Source of the DNA: Anaerocolumna sp.
Lineage (GTDB): Bacteria > Bacillota > Clostridia > Lachnospirales > Lachnospiraceae
Direction: 5' to 3'
Length of the DNA stretch: 17,366 bases
Assembly (NCBI GenBank): GCA_029256035.1
Contig: JAQSYR010000044.1
Coordinates: 1-17,366, forward strand
Position numbers and translations under genes: made by a program. Each line of letters begins with the position of its first letter. Positions within the stretch are counted from its first letter, which is position 1. A model generated the notes under the pieces. The model had not been told where the DNA came from. It searched no databases and worked only from the letters and a program-made list of their open reading frames with translations. Below, piece by piece: positions 1 through 6,972 of the stretch.

Positions 1-381
1 GAAAGTCATGTTTCCCATAACCAGTGTGGGAGGCGTAATGTCCATTGCAATTCCCTTTGTAGAGAAAATTGTGGCTGCATTACCAAGTATCATATTACCC
101 AACTCACTTAATGCACTTATGGATAACTCATCAAGTTGATTAATTGGCATCATTGTCATCTTTGAAGCAATATCACAAGCCGTTTCACCTGCAATTGCTA
201 TCATAACCTGTCCTCGCATCTCACCAGTTACACCAATCATAATTACAACCGTATCATCCTTAAACTCTATTTCATTTATATAGGGCTTTCCTATTTGTGC
301 ATCTACCAGGCACATATCTTTTAGTATTTTTGTACCGGCAATTAGAAAAGGGTTAATATGTTCTGCATTTAATCCTGCCAT
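1..381 (-). CDS. cheX: CheX-family chemotaxis phosphatase (3' end cut by window edge)
   Basis: My translation of the minus strand from the ATG at 381 gives 127 codons open to the window edge, so the C-terminus is missing. The family removes phosphate from the response regulator CheY-P in the cytoplasm. The CheC/CheX/FliY active-site signature is visible: SALSELGNMILGNA, with the catalytic pair E93 and N96 and the conserved proline 22 residues after N96 (P118). Only one such helix motif is present before the edge; CheX has one and CheC has two. A perfect GGAGG lies 8 nt before the ATG and overlaps the TAG stop of the aminotransferase upstream (TAGGAGG), so the two genes are almost certainly co-transcribed and translationally linked. 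No other chemotaxis or flagellar gene is visible, which is unusual for cheX. Family assignment is firm; the chemotactic role is inferred. Confidence 0.85.
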   Translation of the reverse strand, partial: MAGLNAEHINPFLIAGTKILKDMCLVDAQIGKPYINEIEFKDDTVVIMIGVTGEMRGQVMIAIAGETACDIASKMTMMPINQLDELSISALSELGNMILGNAATIFSTKGIAMDITPPTLVMGNMTF

Positions 382-393
382 TTGGCCTTCCTC

Positions 394-1554
394 CTAAGTA
401 TGTTTCTTTACAAATCTTTCAATTCTTTCCAGCGCTATTTTTAAATTTTCTATGGAATATGCATAAGATATTCTAAGGAATCCTTCACCACAGTCGCCAA
501 AAGCTGTTCCTGGCACTACAGCCACTTTTTCTTCCTGTAACAGTTTTGTTGCAAACTCATCCGAAGTCATACCTAGTTTTTTTATACTTGGAAACACATA
601 GAATGCACCAAATGGTTCAAAACAGTCCAATCCTATTTCCTTAAATGCACTTATTAAGAATCTTCTTCTCTGGTCGTATGCCTCTCTCATCATTTCTACA
701 TCAGGATCTCCGTTTTTTAATGCCTCCACTGCAGCGTATTGACTGGTAGTAGGAGCACACATAATGGCAAACTGGTGTATTTTAATCATCTGTTCAATGA
801 TTGTTCTTGGTCCTACCCCATATCCTAATCTCCATCCAGTCATTGCATAAGCCTTAGAAAAACCGTTAATTAATATAGTTCTTTCTTTCATTCCCGGTAA
901 TTCTGCTATTGAAACATGCTTTCTTCCATAGGTTAACTCAGAGTAGATTTCATCCGATATTACATAAAGATCTTTCTCTACAACAATTTTAGCAATAGCA
1001 ACCAAGTCATCATATTCCATTATTGCTCCTGTTGGATTATTTGGAAATGGAAGTATCAGAACTTTGGTTTTATTCGTAATAGAAGCAAGCAGTTCTTCCT
1101 TGGTTAATTTAAACTGATTTTCTACTTTAAGTTCAATGACAACCGGTGTTCCTCCGGCTAATGTAACACAAGGCATATAAGATACATAACTTGGCTGTGG
1201 TACCAATACTTCATCTCCTGGGTCAAGCATAGCCCTAAGAGAAATGTCAATGGCCTCACTGCCTCCTATGGTAACGATTACCTCATGATTATAGTCATAC
1301 CTTAAATTATGTTTACGTTCCAGATATCTGCAGATTTCAATCTTTAAATCTTTTAATCCGGCGTTGGAAGTATAGAAAGTCCTTCCCTTTTCCAGAGAAT
1401 AAATTCCTTCTTCCCTTATATGCCATGGGGTATCAAAATCAGGTTCACCAACACCTAAAGATATGGCGTCCTTCATCTCACTAACAATATCAAAAAATTT
1501 TCTTATTCCCGATGGTTGTATAGCTGTTATAGTTTTTGATAATGGATTTCTCAA
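394..1554 (-). CDS. PLP-dependent aminotransferase, class I/II (fold type I)
   Basis: Product of 386 aa, the usual length for the AspC/MalY-like class I/II family, which transfers an amino group between an amino acid and a 2-oxo acid in the cytoplasm. Visible signatures: the N-terminal substrate loop around ISLGVGEPDF (31-40), PNNPTG (171-176, N173 contacts PLP), SDEIY (200-204, D201 and Y204 contact PLP), the Schiff-base lysine K234 in NGFSKAYAMTGWRLGY, and the carboxylate-binding arginine R361 in RISYA. The start is TTG at 1554; family members start at the equivalent residue, and an AAAGGA lies 13 nt upstream inside the preceding gene. The TTG overlaps that gene's TGA stop (TTGA), pointing to translational coupling with the Lrp-type regulator. 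Substrate cannot be read from the sequence; aspartate, aromatic amino acids or a methionine-related substrate are all possible. Confidence 0.93.
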   Translation of the reverse strand: MRNPLSKTITAIQPSGIRKFFDIVSEMKDAISLGVGEPDFDTPWHIREEGIYSLEKGRTFYTSNAGLKDLKIEICRYLERKHNLRYDYNHEVIVTIGGSEAIDISLRAMLDPGDEVLVPQPSYVSYMPCVTLAGGTPVVIELKVENQFKLTKEELLASITNKTKVLILPFPNNPTGAIMEYDDLVAIAKIVVEKDLYVISDEIYSELTYGRKHVSIAELPGMKERTILINGFSKAYAMTGWRLGYGVGPRTIIEQMIKIHQFAIMCAPTTSQYAAVEALKNGDPDVEMMREAYDQRRRFLISAFKEIGLDCFEPFGAFYVFPSIKKLGMTSDEFATKLLQEEKVAVVPGTAFGDCGEGFLRISYAYSIENLKIALERIERFVKKHT

Positions 1555-2033
1555 GGTGTAATCAGCATCCTTTCATCTGTTTTCTCTTGTACTAACGGTA
1601 ACCCATGTTCTTTATACTTCTTTAAAACAAAATGAGTAGCGGTGCTTAATACGGCTTCCATAGGCGCTAATTTGCTGGAAACAAAATTAGCAACCTCTTT
1701 CATACTTTTTCCTTCAATCATTACAGTCAAATCAAAACCACCGGACATAAGATAAACGGATTCAACTTCATCAAATTTATAGATTCTCTCTGCAATTTTA
1801 TCAAATCCTTCCCCTCTTTGAGGTGTTACTTTTACTTCAATCAGGGCAGTTACTTTCTCACTTTCTGTCTTATCCCAATTGATTAAGGTTGGGTATCCAC
1901 AGATAATAGTTTCCTCTTCTAGTTCTTTTATAATGGTTGTAACTTCTTTCTCGGTTATTCCTAACATTGCTGCTATATCCTTGGCAGTTAATTTACTGTT
2001 TTTATCAATGGCAGACAGAATTTTTTCTCTCAT
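1551..2033 (-). CDS. Lrp/AsnC-family transcriptional regulator
   Basis: Product of 160 aa from the ATG at 2033. The frame stays open upstream to 2114, but that stretch overlaps the preceding gene. The ATG at 2033 has a GAAAGGG site 9 nt away and aligns with the expected N-terminus of the family. Residues 14-45 form a winged helix-turn-helix (LTAKDIAAMLGITEKEVTTIIKEL). Residues 62-138 form an alpha/beta RAM effector domain with the glycine turn LMSGGFDL (95-102). Lrp/AsnC proteins bind DNA as dimers or octamers and respond to amino acids. The gene sits 16 bp after the AIR synthase-like gene and overlaps the aminotransferase start by 4 bp. A role in regulating its own amino-acid-related operon is inferred from position. 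The C-terminal tail of about 20 residues beyond the RAM domain is slightly long for the family. Confidence 0.9.
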   Translation of the reverse strand: MREKILSAIDKNSKLTAKDIAAMLGITEKEVTTIIKELEEETIICGYPTLINWDKTESEKVTALIEVKVTPQRGEGFDKIAERIYKFDEVESVYLMSGGFDLTVMIEGKSMKEVANFVSSKLAPMEAVLSTATHFVLKKYKEHGLPLVQEKTDERMLITP

Positions 2034-2049
2034 AGTTTGATACCCTTTC

Positions 2050-3036
2050 TTATAAACTGACTTTATATAACTCATCACTTTTAGGTGGCATGAGGAATCG
2101 TTTTTCATCCTCATTAATTACTACCCTGTCATTTCCTGGCATTATTCTTCCTATAATCTCTGCAGGTATCCCATTTTTTATAAGTTCCTCAACAAGTTGA
2201 TTGGCATGCTCAGTTATCATTAACATAACTCCGCTAGATATTAGCTGGTAGGGATTTAAATCATAGAATTCACAGATTTCAACCGTATGCTGCTTCATAG
2301 GTATTTTCTTTAGATCAACTTCAAGTCCAACTCCGGATGCCTCTGCTATTTCCCATAAAGCTCCATAAATTCCGCCTTCTGTTACATCATGCATTGAAGT
2401 TACTCCCAAAGTTCTTCCGATCCTTGCCTCCTTGACTACGGATATATTGGCTATCATTTGTTTGGCTTCTTCTATAAAATCAGTGGTATAGCGGCTTAAT
2501 AGTTCTTTTTCTTTGGCTTTTGCAATAATTGCCGTTCCTTCTAACCCCGCCCACTTTGTCATCACTATTTGCTGACCAGGTTTTGCTCCCCCTGTTTTAA
2601 TCATATGTTCCTTAGGCATTTTGCCAACGCCAGTAACTGTAATAATTGGTTGATTTACTGCTGCAGTTATCTCTGTATGACCACCTAAGACTTCTATGTT
2701 TAATTCTGCGCAGGTACTTTCAATCTCCTGCATTAGCGCCTTTAAATCCGATTCTCTGGTGCCATCCGGTAATAGCAGTGTCAGCATAATTCCAATTACT
2801 TCTGCACCATTTGAAGCAATGTCATTGGCAGTAATATGTACTGCTAAGGTGCCTATATTTTCTGTAGTGCCCGTAATAGGATCTGTTGAAATTACAAATA
2901 CTTCATCTTTACCAATCTCAACCACGCTACAATCTTCCCCTACACCGGGTCTTACAAGCACCTCATCACGTCTATGTCTGATTTGCTTTAATATAGATCT
3001 TTTTAATACAGTTTCAGGAACTTTTCCAATTTTCAT
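2050..3036 (-). CDS. AIR synthase (PurM/HypE-like) family protein
   Basis: Product of 328 aa from the ATG at 3036, with AGAAAGG about 12 nt upstream. The fold family (PurM, SelD, ThiL, HypE) binds ATP and activates an oxygen or similar group by phosphorylation. Visible motifs: GVGEDCS (31-37, in place of HypE's GDDAA-type loop), STDPITG (50-56), HITANDIASNGA (67-78, with the ATP/metal-binding N71-D72), GGHTEI (118-123), MHDVTEGGI (215-223) and SSGVMLMI (267-274). It most resembles HypE, the hydrogenase maturation factor, but ends in YKVSL and lacks the C-terminal cysteine that HypE carbamoylates and dehydrates into thiocyanate. No hyp or hydrogenase gene is nearby. It is therefore probably a paralogue with another phosphorylation substrate, possibly linked to the amino acid genes that follow. 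First gene of the lrp-aminotransferase-cheX run. Confidence 0.88.
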   Translation of the reverse strand: MKIGKVPETVLKRSILKQIRHRRDEVLVRPGVGEDCSVVEIGKDEVFVISTDPITGTTENIGTLAVHITANDIASNGAEVIGIMLTLLLPDGTRESDLKALMQEIESTCAELNIEVLGGHTEITAAVNQPIITVTGVGKMPKEHMIKTGGAKPGQQIVMTKWAGLEGTAIIAKAKEKELLSRYTTDFIEEAKQMIANISVVKEARIGRTLGVTSMHDVTEGGIYGALWEIAEASGVGLEVDLKKIPMKQHTVEICEFYDLNPYQLISSGVMLMITEHANQLVEELIKNGIPAEIIGRIMPGNDRVVINEDEKRFLMPPKSDELYKVSL

Positions 3037-3062
3037 ACGTTTGTCTGGCCTTTCTGCAAATA

Positions 3063-3093
3063 ATTATAAATGCTTATAAAACAATGATTGCAA
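3063..3093 (-). promoter_or_regulatory. Candidate promoter for the AIR synthase-like/lrp/aminotransferase/cheX run
   Basis: On the minus strand TTGCAA (3093-3088) and TATAAT (3068-3063) are separated by 19 bp, 27 bp before the AIR synthase-like ATG. The -10 is perfect, but the spacing is longer than the 17 bp optimum and the -35 matches only partly. The -35 hexamer coincides with the end of a 12-bp inverted repeat. Confidence 0.35.
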
Positions 3094-3190
3094 AATAAAG
3101 TTATTAGAATGTAACAGTATAGGTAGTATATTTTTTATTCAAAATATACTACCTATGCTATCTTACGATATCCCGTGTTTTATTTTGCAA
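3088..3190. repeat. Nested inverted-repeat element between the VanW and AIR synthase-like genes
   Basis: A perfect 12-bp outer inverted repeat (TTGCAAAATAAA at 3088-3099, its reverse complement at 3179-3190) encloses a perfect 16-bp inner inverted repeat (ATAGGTAGTATATTTT at 3119-3134, complement at 3141-3156) around a 6-nt loop. The sequences between the arms (19 and 22 bp) do not match well. The inner stem could act as a terminator for the VanW gene, but neither strand has a U tract next to it. The arrangement also resembles a short MITE-like or folded palindromic repeat; no target-site duplication is obvious. Confidence 0.6.
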
Positions 3191-3210
3191 CAGACCTCTG
3201 TTAAGGATTG

Positions 3211-4704
3211 TTAATTTGCATTATTGGTAGAATTATTCCCACCATTACCCGGAAGATTGGTATCATTGGTATCGGTATTCTGCAATTCTTCCTGAGGGAT
3301 TTCCTCAATTATATCATCTGTCTCATTGGTTGGAACTTCTGTTTCTTCTGTCTCCACTATCTTTGTACCTATGGTAACATATCTTGGTGAAGCATTATAA
3401 ACGCTTCTGTTAACTCTTGTTCTGCTAACTTCAACATTATTCTCATATACTATTTTGTACAATTCAGCCACATATCCAATATGTGCAGATTGTGTAGTTT
3501 CCATATAAGTTGTTGGTTTTGTTGGATCTTCCGTTATAACATCTGGTCCAGGTTTTTTTTCATCCAGAATCACTGTTTGATATTCTACCCTTCGATTGGA
3601 AGGTCTGGTTTCCTCACCCCAGATATTAAATGTTATAGTTCTGTTTTGTGTAAATGCCTGAACTAATACAGGTGATTTTGTATTATTCTTAAATTTAAAA
3701 TTCTTCCATGTTCCAGCAATTGCAGCATCTCTTGATAAATCTGCATATCCAATGGTCATGGAATGAGCCGCTCGTTCAGTTACTTCAAGTTCTGCAGCAA
3801 GTACTGCATTGTATAGAGTAGTGGTAACTTGACAAGCACCGCCTCCAATACTGTCAACAACTAAACCATTGGCATAAGCTCCAGCTTCAAAATATCCGTT
3901 TTCCTTAGTAAATGGTGTTAGTTCATTATAAGCAGAAAATTCATCTCCAGGATACAATACCAAATTGTTAATTAATCTTGCTCCATTTGCAAGATTACCT
4001 GCTCTGTCAGTAGATGATGTTGCATAAGTTGTAGAAAATGTACCAAGTAGCGTATTGCATTTCTTAACATCTTCTAATGAGTATTGTGGTTTCTCCACTT
4101 CTAACTGGGCATCCACCATTAAGTCTTGCTGATTCCAGTCTTCTGACAATAAAGACTCTTTTATTGCACTGATTGTTTCATTTACTAATACTTTTCTTCC
4201 AGAAGTTGCATCCGTATAGGTAAACTGACCATTTTCCCGCTTAAGAGAAGCATTTACAGCTGGGATGTTGTACGTACCTAATTTATTAGTAACAAATTCT
4301 TTGATTTTATCCTCACTAATTTGGAATTCAAGCTGAAAAACAAGGGTATCCTGTTCTACATCTTTTAGTTCCTTATAACGTTTTATCAGATTTCCATTCT
4401 TGCCTACAGATAAGGCTTCTTCGATAAAACTATTATCACGATAATTATAATCAAGTTCTTCCAGGGTGATTGCTTCCGACTTATCATCAACTTTCACTGT
4501 GATTGTTTTTTCTTTTAATTCATTCACATACTCGGAAACAGCCTGTTTTGCTTCATCAGCTGTCATACCGCCAACATGAATGGAATCTATATAAACACCT
4601 TGGGTTATTGTTTCTTCAGCAGAAGCTATTTTTGAGCTAATTATCGTGGAAAATAAACAAATTGCAAAAAGCAGTAAAAAATTAATATAACGCTTTTTTT
4701 TCAT
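3211..4704 (-). CDS. Exported VanW-family protein with peptidoglycan-binding-like and G5-like regions
   Basis: Product of 497 aa from the ATG at 4704, with AAGGAG 11 nt upstream. Residues 1-29 form a signal peptide or membrane anchor (MKKKR, a hydrophobic stretch, cleavage plausible near ASA-E). Residues 35-205 resemble the putative peptidoglycan-binding region that precedes VanW domains in Clostridia. The VanW domain spans about 215-350, with its hallmark GGGACQVTTTLYNAV (287-301) and a downstream HS pair (314-315). Residues 373-448 look like a G5-type beta domain (YKIVYENNVEVSRTRVNRSV, then YVTIGTK). An acidic, Asn/Thr-rich low-complexity tail follows. VanW proteins are thought to act at the cell wall, but their chemistry is unproven. 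Despite the name there is no vancomycin-resistance operon here. Transcribed alone, divergently from the plus-strand gene, with only 138 bp between the two start codons. Confidence 0.9.
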   Translation of the reverse strand: MKKKRYINFLLLFAICLFSTIISSKIASAEETITQGVYIDSIHVGGMTADEAKQAVSEYVNELKEKTITVKVDDKSEAITLEELDYNYRDNSFIEEALSVGKNGNLIKRYKELKDVEQDTLVFQLEFQISEDKIKEFVTNKLGTYNIPAVNASLKRENGQFTYTDATSGRKVLVNETISAIKESLLSEDWNQQDLMVDAQLEVEKPQYSLEDVKKCNTLLGTFSTTYATSSTDRAGNLANGARLINNLVLYPGDEFSAYNELTPFTKENGYFEAGAYANGLVVDSIGGGACQVTTTLYNAVLAAELEVTERAAHSMTIGYADLSRDAAIAGTWKNFKFKNNTKSPVLVQAFTQNRTITFNIWGEETRPSNRRVEYQTVILDEKKPGPDVITEDPTKPTTYMETTQSAHIGYVAELYKIVYENNVEVSRTRVNRSVYNASPRYVTIGTKIVETEETEVPTNETDDIIEEIPQEELQNTDTNDTNLPGNGGNNSTNNAN

Positions 4705-4842
4705 GGACCCTTTGTCTCCTTTTCACATAAACTATACAATAGTATCATGATAATTACAGAAGAAATTATTTTCTTTGTTTTATTGTTTCTAAAATTCATG
4801 GTTTCACCTCTTTTATATTGTTCAGTTAGAAAGGATGGTTAT

Positions 4843-5451
4843 ATGTCAGGCATACCCGTTTTATTTATTACTATCGTATTGTTATCATTGATATTAACAC
4901 TATATTTATCCAAATCCAGCCAGCAAAGCAAACTAGACAACAAAGCCTTTTGGGAAAAAGAATCTAAGGCTAATTCTACACGCAAAGCTGATATCTCTGA
5001 TCTTGATTATATCCAGGTACCATTACACCGTCTTCCTTTTAGCGATACTTCTGACAAGGAATTAAGTAACATACAGGAAACTATCAGAGAACTCTCTGAA
5101 AAACCCATATTAAACCTTACAGGTATTAGTAACACCGATTTAAAATTCAAATACGGTGCCGCTAATATGACTATTTTATCTGAATGTGATAATAATTATA
5201 CTCTATTCGTGCGAAGCTTATACAAATGGGCATCTTATCTTTATGAACACAACAAAAGAAAAGAAGCCGTTACTGTATTGGAATATGCAGTTGAATGTAA
5301 AACAGATATTAGTAAAAATTATATACTGCTAGCAACCTTATATAAAGATCTGGGAGAGAGTGAAAAAATCAATGATTTATTACTTACAGTCATGACATTA
5401 CAATCTCTTACCAAAGAATCCATTATCACTGCATTAAAGGAACTTACATAA
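4843..5451 (+). CDS. Membrane-anchored helical-repeat (TPR-like) protein of unknown function
   Basis: Product of 202 aa, the only plus-strand gene here. The frame is open from 4747, but I chose the ATG at 4843 because AAAGGA lies 8 nt before it and the encoded protein begins cleanly with a transmembrane segment (residues 4-23). No good ribosome site precedes the upstream ATGs. After the anchor comes a polar linker (24-50), then a conserved-looking patch DLDYIQVPLHRLPF (53-66). An all-helical half follows (about 100-200) in which 120-150 and 156-185 read like two TPR-type hairpins (KWASYLYEHNKRKEAVTVLE; YILLATLYKDLGESEKINDL). I do not recognise a named family, though short anchored TPR proteins of this kind occur in Lachnospiraceae. 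It ends 13 bp from the stop of the convergent exonuclease gene. Partner and function are unknown; protein-protein docking is the family-level guess. Confidence 0.75.
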   Translation: MSGIPVLFITIVLLSLILTLYLSKSSQQSKLDNKAFWEKESKANSTRKADISDLDYIQVPLHRLPFSDTSDKELSNIQETIRELSEKPILNLTGISNTDLKFKYGAANMTILSECDNNYTLFVRSLYKWASYLYEHNKRKEAVTVLEYAVECKTDISKNYILLATLYKDLGESEKINDLLLTVMTLQSLTKESIITALKELT

Positions 5452-5464
5452 TTAATGCAAATTC

Positions 5465-6199
5465 TTATTGGTTCATTCTTCCATGGGTTAATATTATCTG
5501 ATCTATCCATTTGGAAGCTTCACTCTGAGTCAAAGTATCATTTAATTGTTCACTATCTATATTATGATATTTTAACAAATCAATCAAGTAATTTTTTTGC
5601 TTCTTTGTAATTGGTTGACTTTTTTTCACTTTATAAGATAACTCCTTGGGCCAAAACATTTCTTTGTGTTCTGCAAAAAAGTGATTACATAGTTGAACAT
5701 AAAGTAATGCCGTGGCCTTAGCATCATCGTATGCTCGGTGAGCGTTGTTATTTTTAATCTGATAATGTCTGCACATATTCTCCAGACTTCTGCTCTCTAG
5801 GTCCTTATGTAAATGTCTGCTAAGCTCTAAAGTATCAATGCCGGTTTTATTAAATTCCATCTTCATTCTTACAGCAGCTGTCTTAATAAAGCTATAATCA
5901 AACATTATATTATGACCCAGTACTACAAAGTCTTTTGTAAACTCTAAGAATTGTGGAATGACAATTTCTTCTCTTTCAGCGCCTTCTAACATTTGGTCTG
6001 TGATTCCAGTTATATTTGTTATTATTGCAGGTAATTTCATCTGTGGATGTATTAGTTTGCGAAAAACCTCAACAATTTTTTTGTCTATAACCTTAACTGC
6101 CCCAATTTCAATAATTTTATCCTGCTGGGGATTTAGTCCGGTGGTTTCAATATCAAAACATACAAATGTGGTTACAGGGTTATTTAATTTTTCTTCCAC
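5465..6199 (-). CDS. DnaQ-like 3'-5' exonuclease with an extra C-terminal module
   Basis: DEDDh-type exonuclease, 244 aa from the GTG at 6199. That start is preferred over the ATG at 6217 because AAAGG (6214-6210) lies 10 nt before the GTG, whereas no purine-rich site precedes the ATG. In numbering from the GTG, Exo I is FDIETTGL (15-22; D16, E18), Exo II is GHNIMFD (95-101; D101) and Exo III is HRAYDD (154-159; H154, D159), so all five catalytic residues are present. The nuclease domain covers about 10-180. Residues 194-237 form a helical tail (ITKKQKNYLIDLLKY, then LTQSEASKWIDQI) that resembles the short DUF3072 pattern. The protein is too small to be PolC. It could proofread or trim 3' ends in repair or RNA maturation. 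It lies downstream of endonuclease III in the same direction, consistent with a repair role. Confidence 0.87.
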   Translation of the reverse strand: MEEKLNNPVTTFVCFDIETTGLNPQQDKIIEIGAVKVIDKKIVEVFRKLIHPQMKLPAIITNITGITDQMLEGAEREEIVIPQFLEFTKDFVVLGHNIMFDYSFIKTAAVRMKMEFNKTGIDTLELSRHLHKDLESRSLENMCRHYQIKNNNAHRAYDDAKATALLYVQLCNHFFAEHKEMFWPKELSYKVKKSQPITKKQKNYLIDLLKYHNIDSEQLNDTLTQSEASKWIDQIILTHGRMNQ

Positions 6200-6226
6200 G
6201 GCTATCCAACCTTTCATTTGTTTGAG

Positions 6227-6285
6227 TTTGAAATTAGTTTATTAAAAACAGTTTATTTGAAATTAGTTTATTAGAAATTAGTTTT
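6227..6285. repeat. Short imperfect tandem repeat upstream of the exonuclease gene
   Basis: The motif TTTGAAATTAGTTTATTA occurs at 6227-6244 and 6256-6273, and a truncated third copy, GAAATTAGTTTT, follows directly at 6274-6285. Spacings are 29 and 15 bp. It fills most of the 102-bp gap between the endonuclease III stop and the exonuclease GTG and looks like local duplication or slippage. Confidence 0.8.
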
Positions 6286-6301
6286 CTTTTTATCTATGAC
6301 C

Positions 6302-6958
6302 TTACTTACCATTTCCCTGATACCATTTACACAGGCTATTTAAGAAACATTCACTGCATTTTGGACTTCTGGCGGTACATATGGTTCTACCATGGGTAAT
6401 AATTTGTATATTGTATAATATCCAGTGATCTTTCGGAAGAAGTTCCATCAACCGAAATTCGATTTTGACTGGATCTTCTTCTTTTGTAAAGCCTAATTTA
6501 TTAGAAATTCTTTTCACGTGAGTATCTACCACAATGCTTGGTTCATGAAATATATTGCCTCGTATTACGTTGGCAGTTTTTCTTCCAACACCTGCTAACT
6601 TGGTTAACTGTTCCAAATCACTAGGCACCTCTCCTCCATACTCTGTTATCAGGGTATTGGTACAGGCAATGATATTCTTGGCTTTATTATGGTAAAATCC
6701 TGTTGAATGAATATCTTTTTCCAGTTCTTTTAAATCTGCATATGCAAAATCTTCTAAGGTTTTGTATTTTTTAAACAAGTCCTTTGTTACCATATTCACC
6801 CGTTCATCTGTACATTGTGCACTAAGTATTGTAGCAATTAGTAACTGCCATGGGTTTTCATGGTGCAAATAGGTCTTTATCTCAGTTGAATATTGAAGAT
6901 CTAATAACTCAAGAATTTTCGCAACTCTTTCACGTTCCATTTTTGTTATTCTTGCCAT
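6302..6958 (-). CDS. nth: Endonuclease III (DNA glycosylase/AP lyase)
   Basis: Product of 218 aa, typical for Nth. It removes oxidised pyrimidines from DNA and cleaves the resulting abasic site in base excision repair. The helix-hairpin-helix LTKLAGVGRKTANVI (118-132) contains the catalytic lysine K127, and the catalytic aspartate is D145 in VDTHVKRI. Four cysteines bind a [4Fe-4S] cluster with the exact C-x6-C-x2-C-x5-C spacing: C194, C201, C204, C210. The ATG at 6958 has GAGAGGG about 7 nt upstream. The gene begins 14 bp after the radical SAM stop, so the two are probably co-transcribed. All catalytic and cluster residues are intact. Confidence 0.97.
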   Translation of the reverse strand: MARITKMERERVAKILELLDLQYSTEIKTYLHHENPWQLLIATILSAQCTDERVNMVTKDLFKKYKTLEDFAYADLKELEKDIHSTGFYHNKAKNIIACTNTLITEYGGEVPSDLEQLTKLAGVGRKTANVIRGNIFHEPSIVVDTHVKRISNKLGFTKEEDPVKIEFRLMELLPKDHWILYNIQIITHGRTICTARSPKCSECFLNSLCKWYQGNGK

Positions 6959-6972
6959 ACTGTGCCCTCTCT

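Noticed and set aside
2696..3079. Plus-strand 127-aa open frame opposite the AIR synthase-like gene
   Set aside because: It lies antisense to a convincing family protein, has no ribosome site and a Ser-rich shadow-type composition. The same applies to the other plus-strand frames inside minus-strand genes (3208-3666, 5958-6245, 7282-7584, 8403-8585, 11610-12324, 13361-14031, 14940-15194, 15700-15993).
3119..3156. Standard rho-independent terminator for the VanW gene
   Set aside because: The 16-bp stem is A/T-rich and no U tract follows on either strand, so I list it as an inverted repeat instead.
3211..4704. Vancomycin resistance determinant
   Set aside because: VanW is only a domain name here; there are no vanH, vanA/B, vanX or two-component genes nearby, and such proteins are widespread in Clostridia.
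4747..4842. Longer N-terminus for the plus-strand TPR-like gene
   Set aside because: No ribosome site precedes the ATGs at 4747 or 4798, while the ATG at 4843 has AAAGGA at good spacing and begins at the membrane anchor.
5465..6199. Epsilon subunit of DNA polymerase III
   Set aside because: Firmicutes carry proofreading in PolC; this is a stand-alone DEDDh exonuclease with its own tail and no replication genes nearby.
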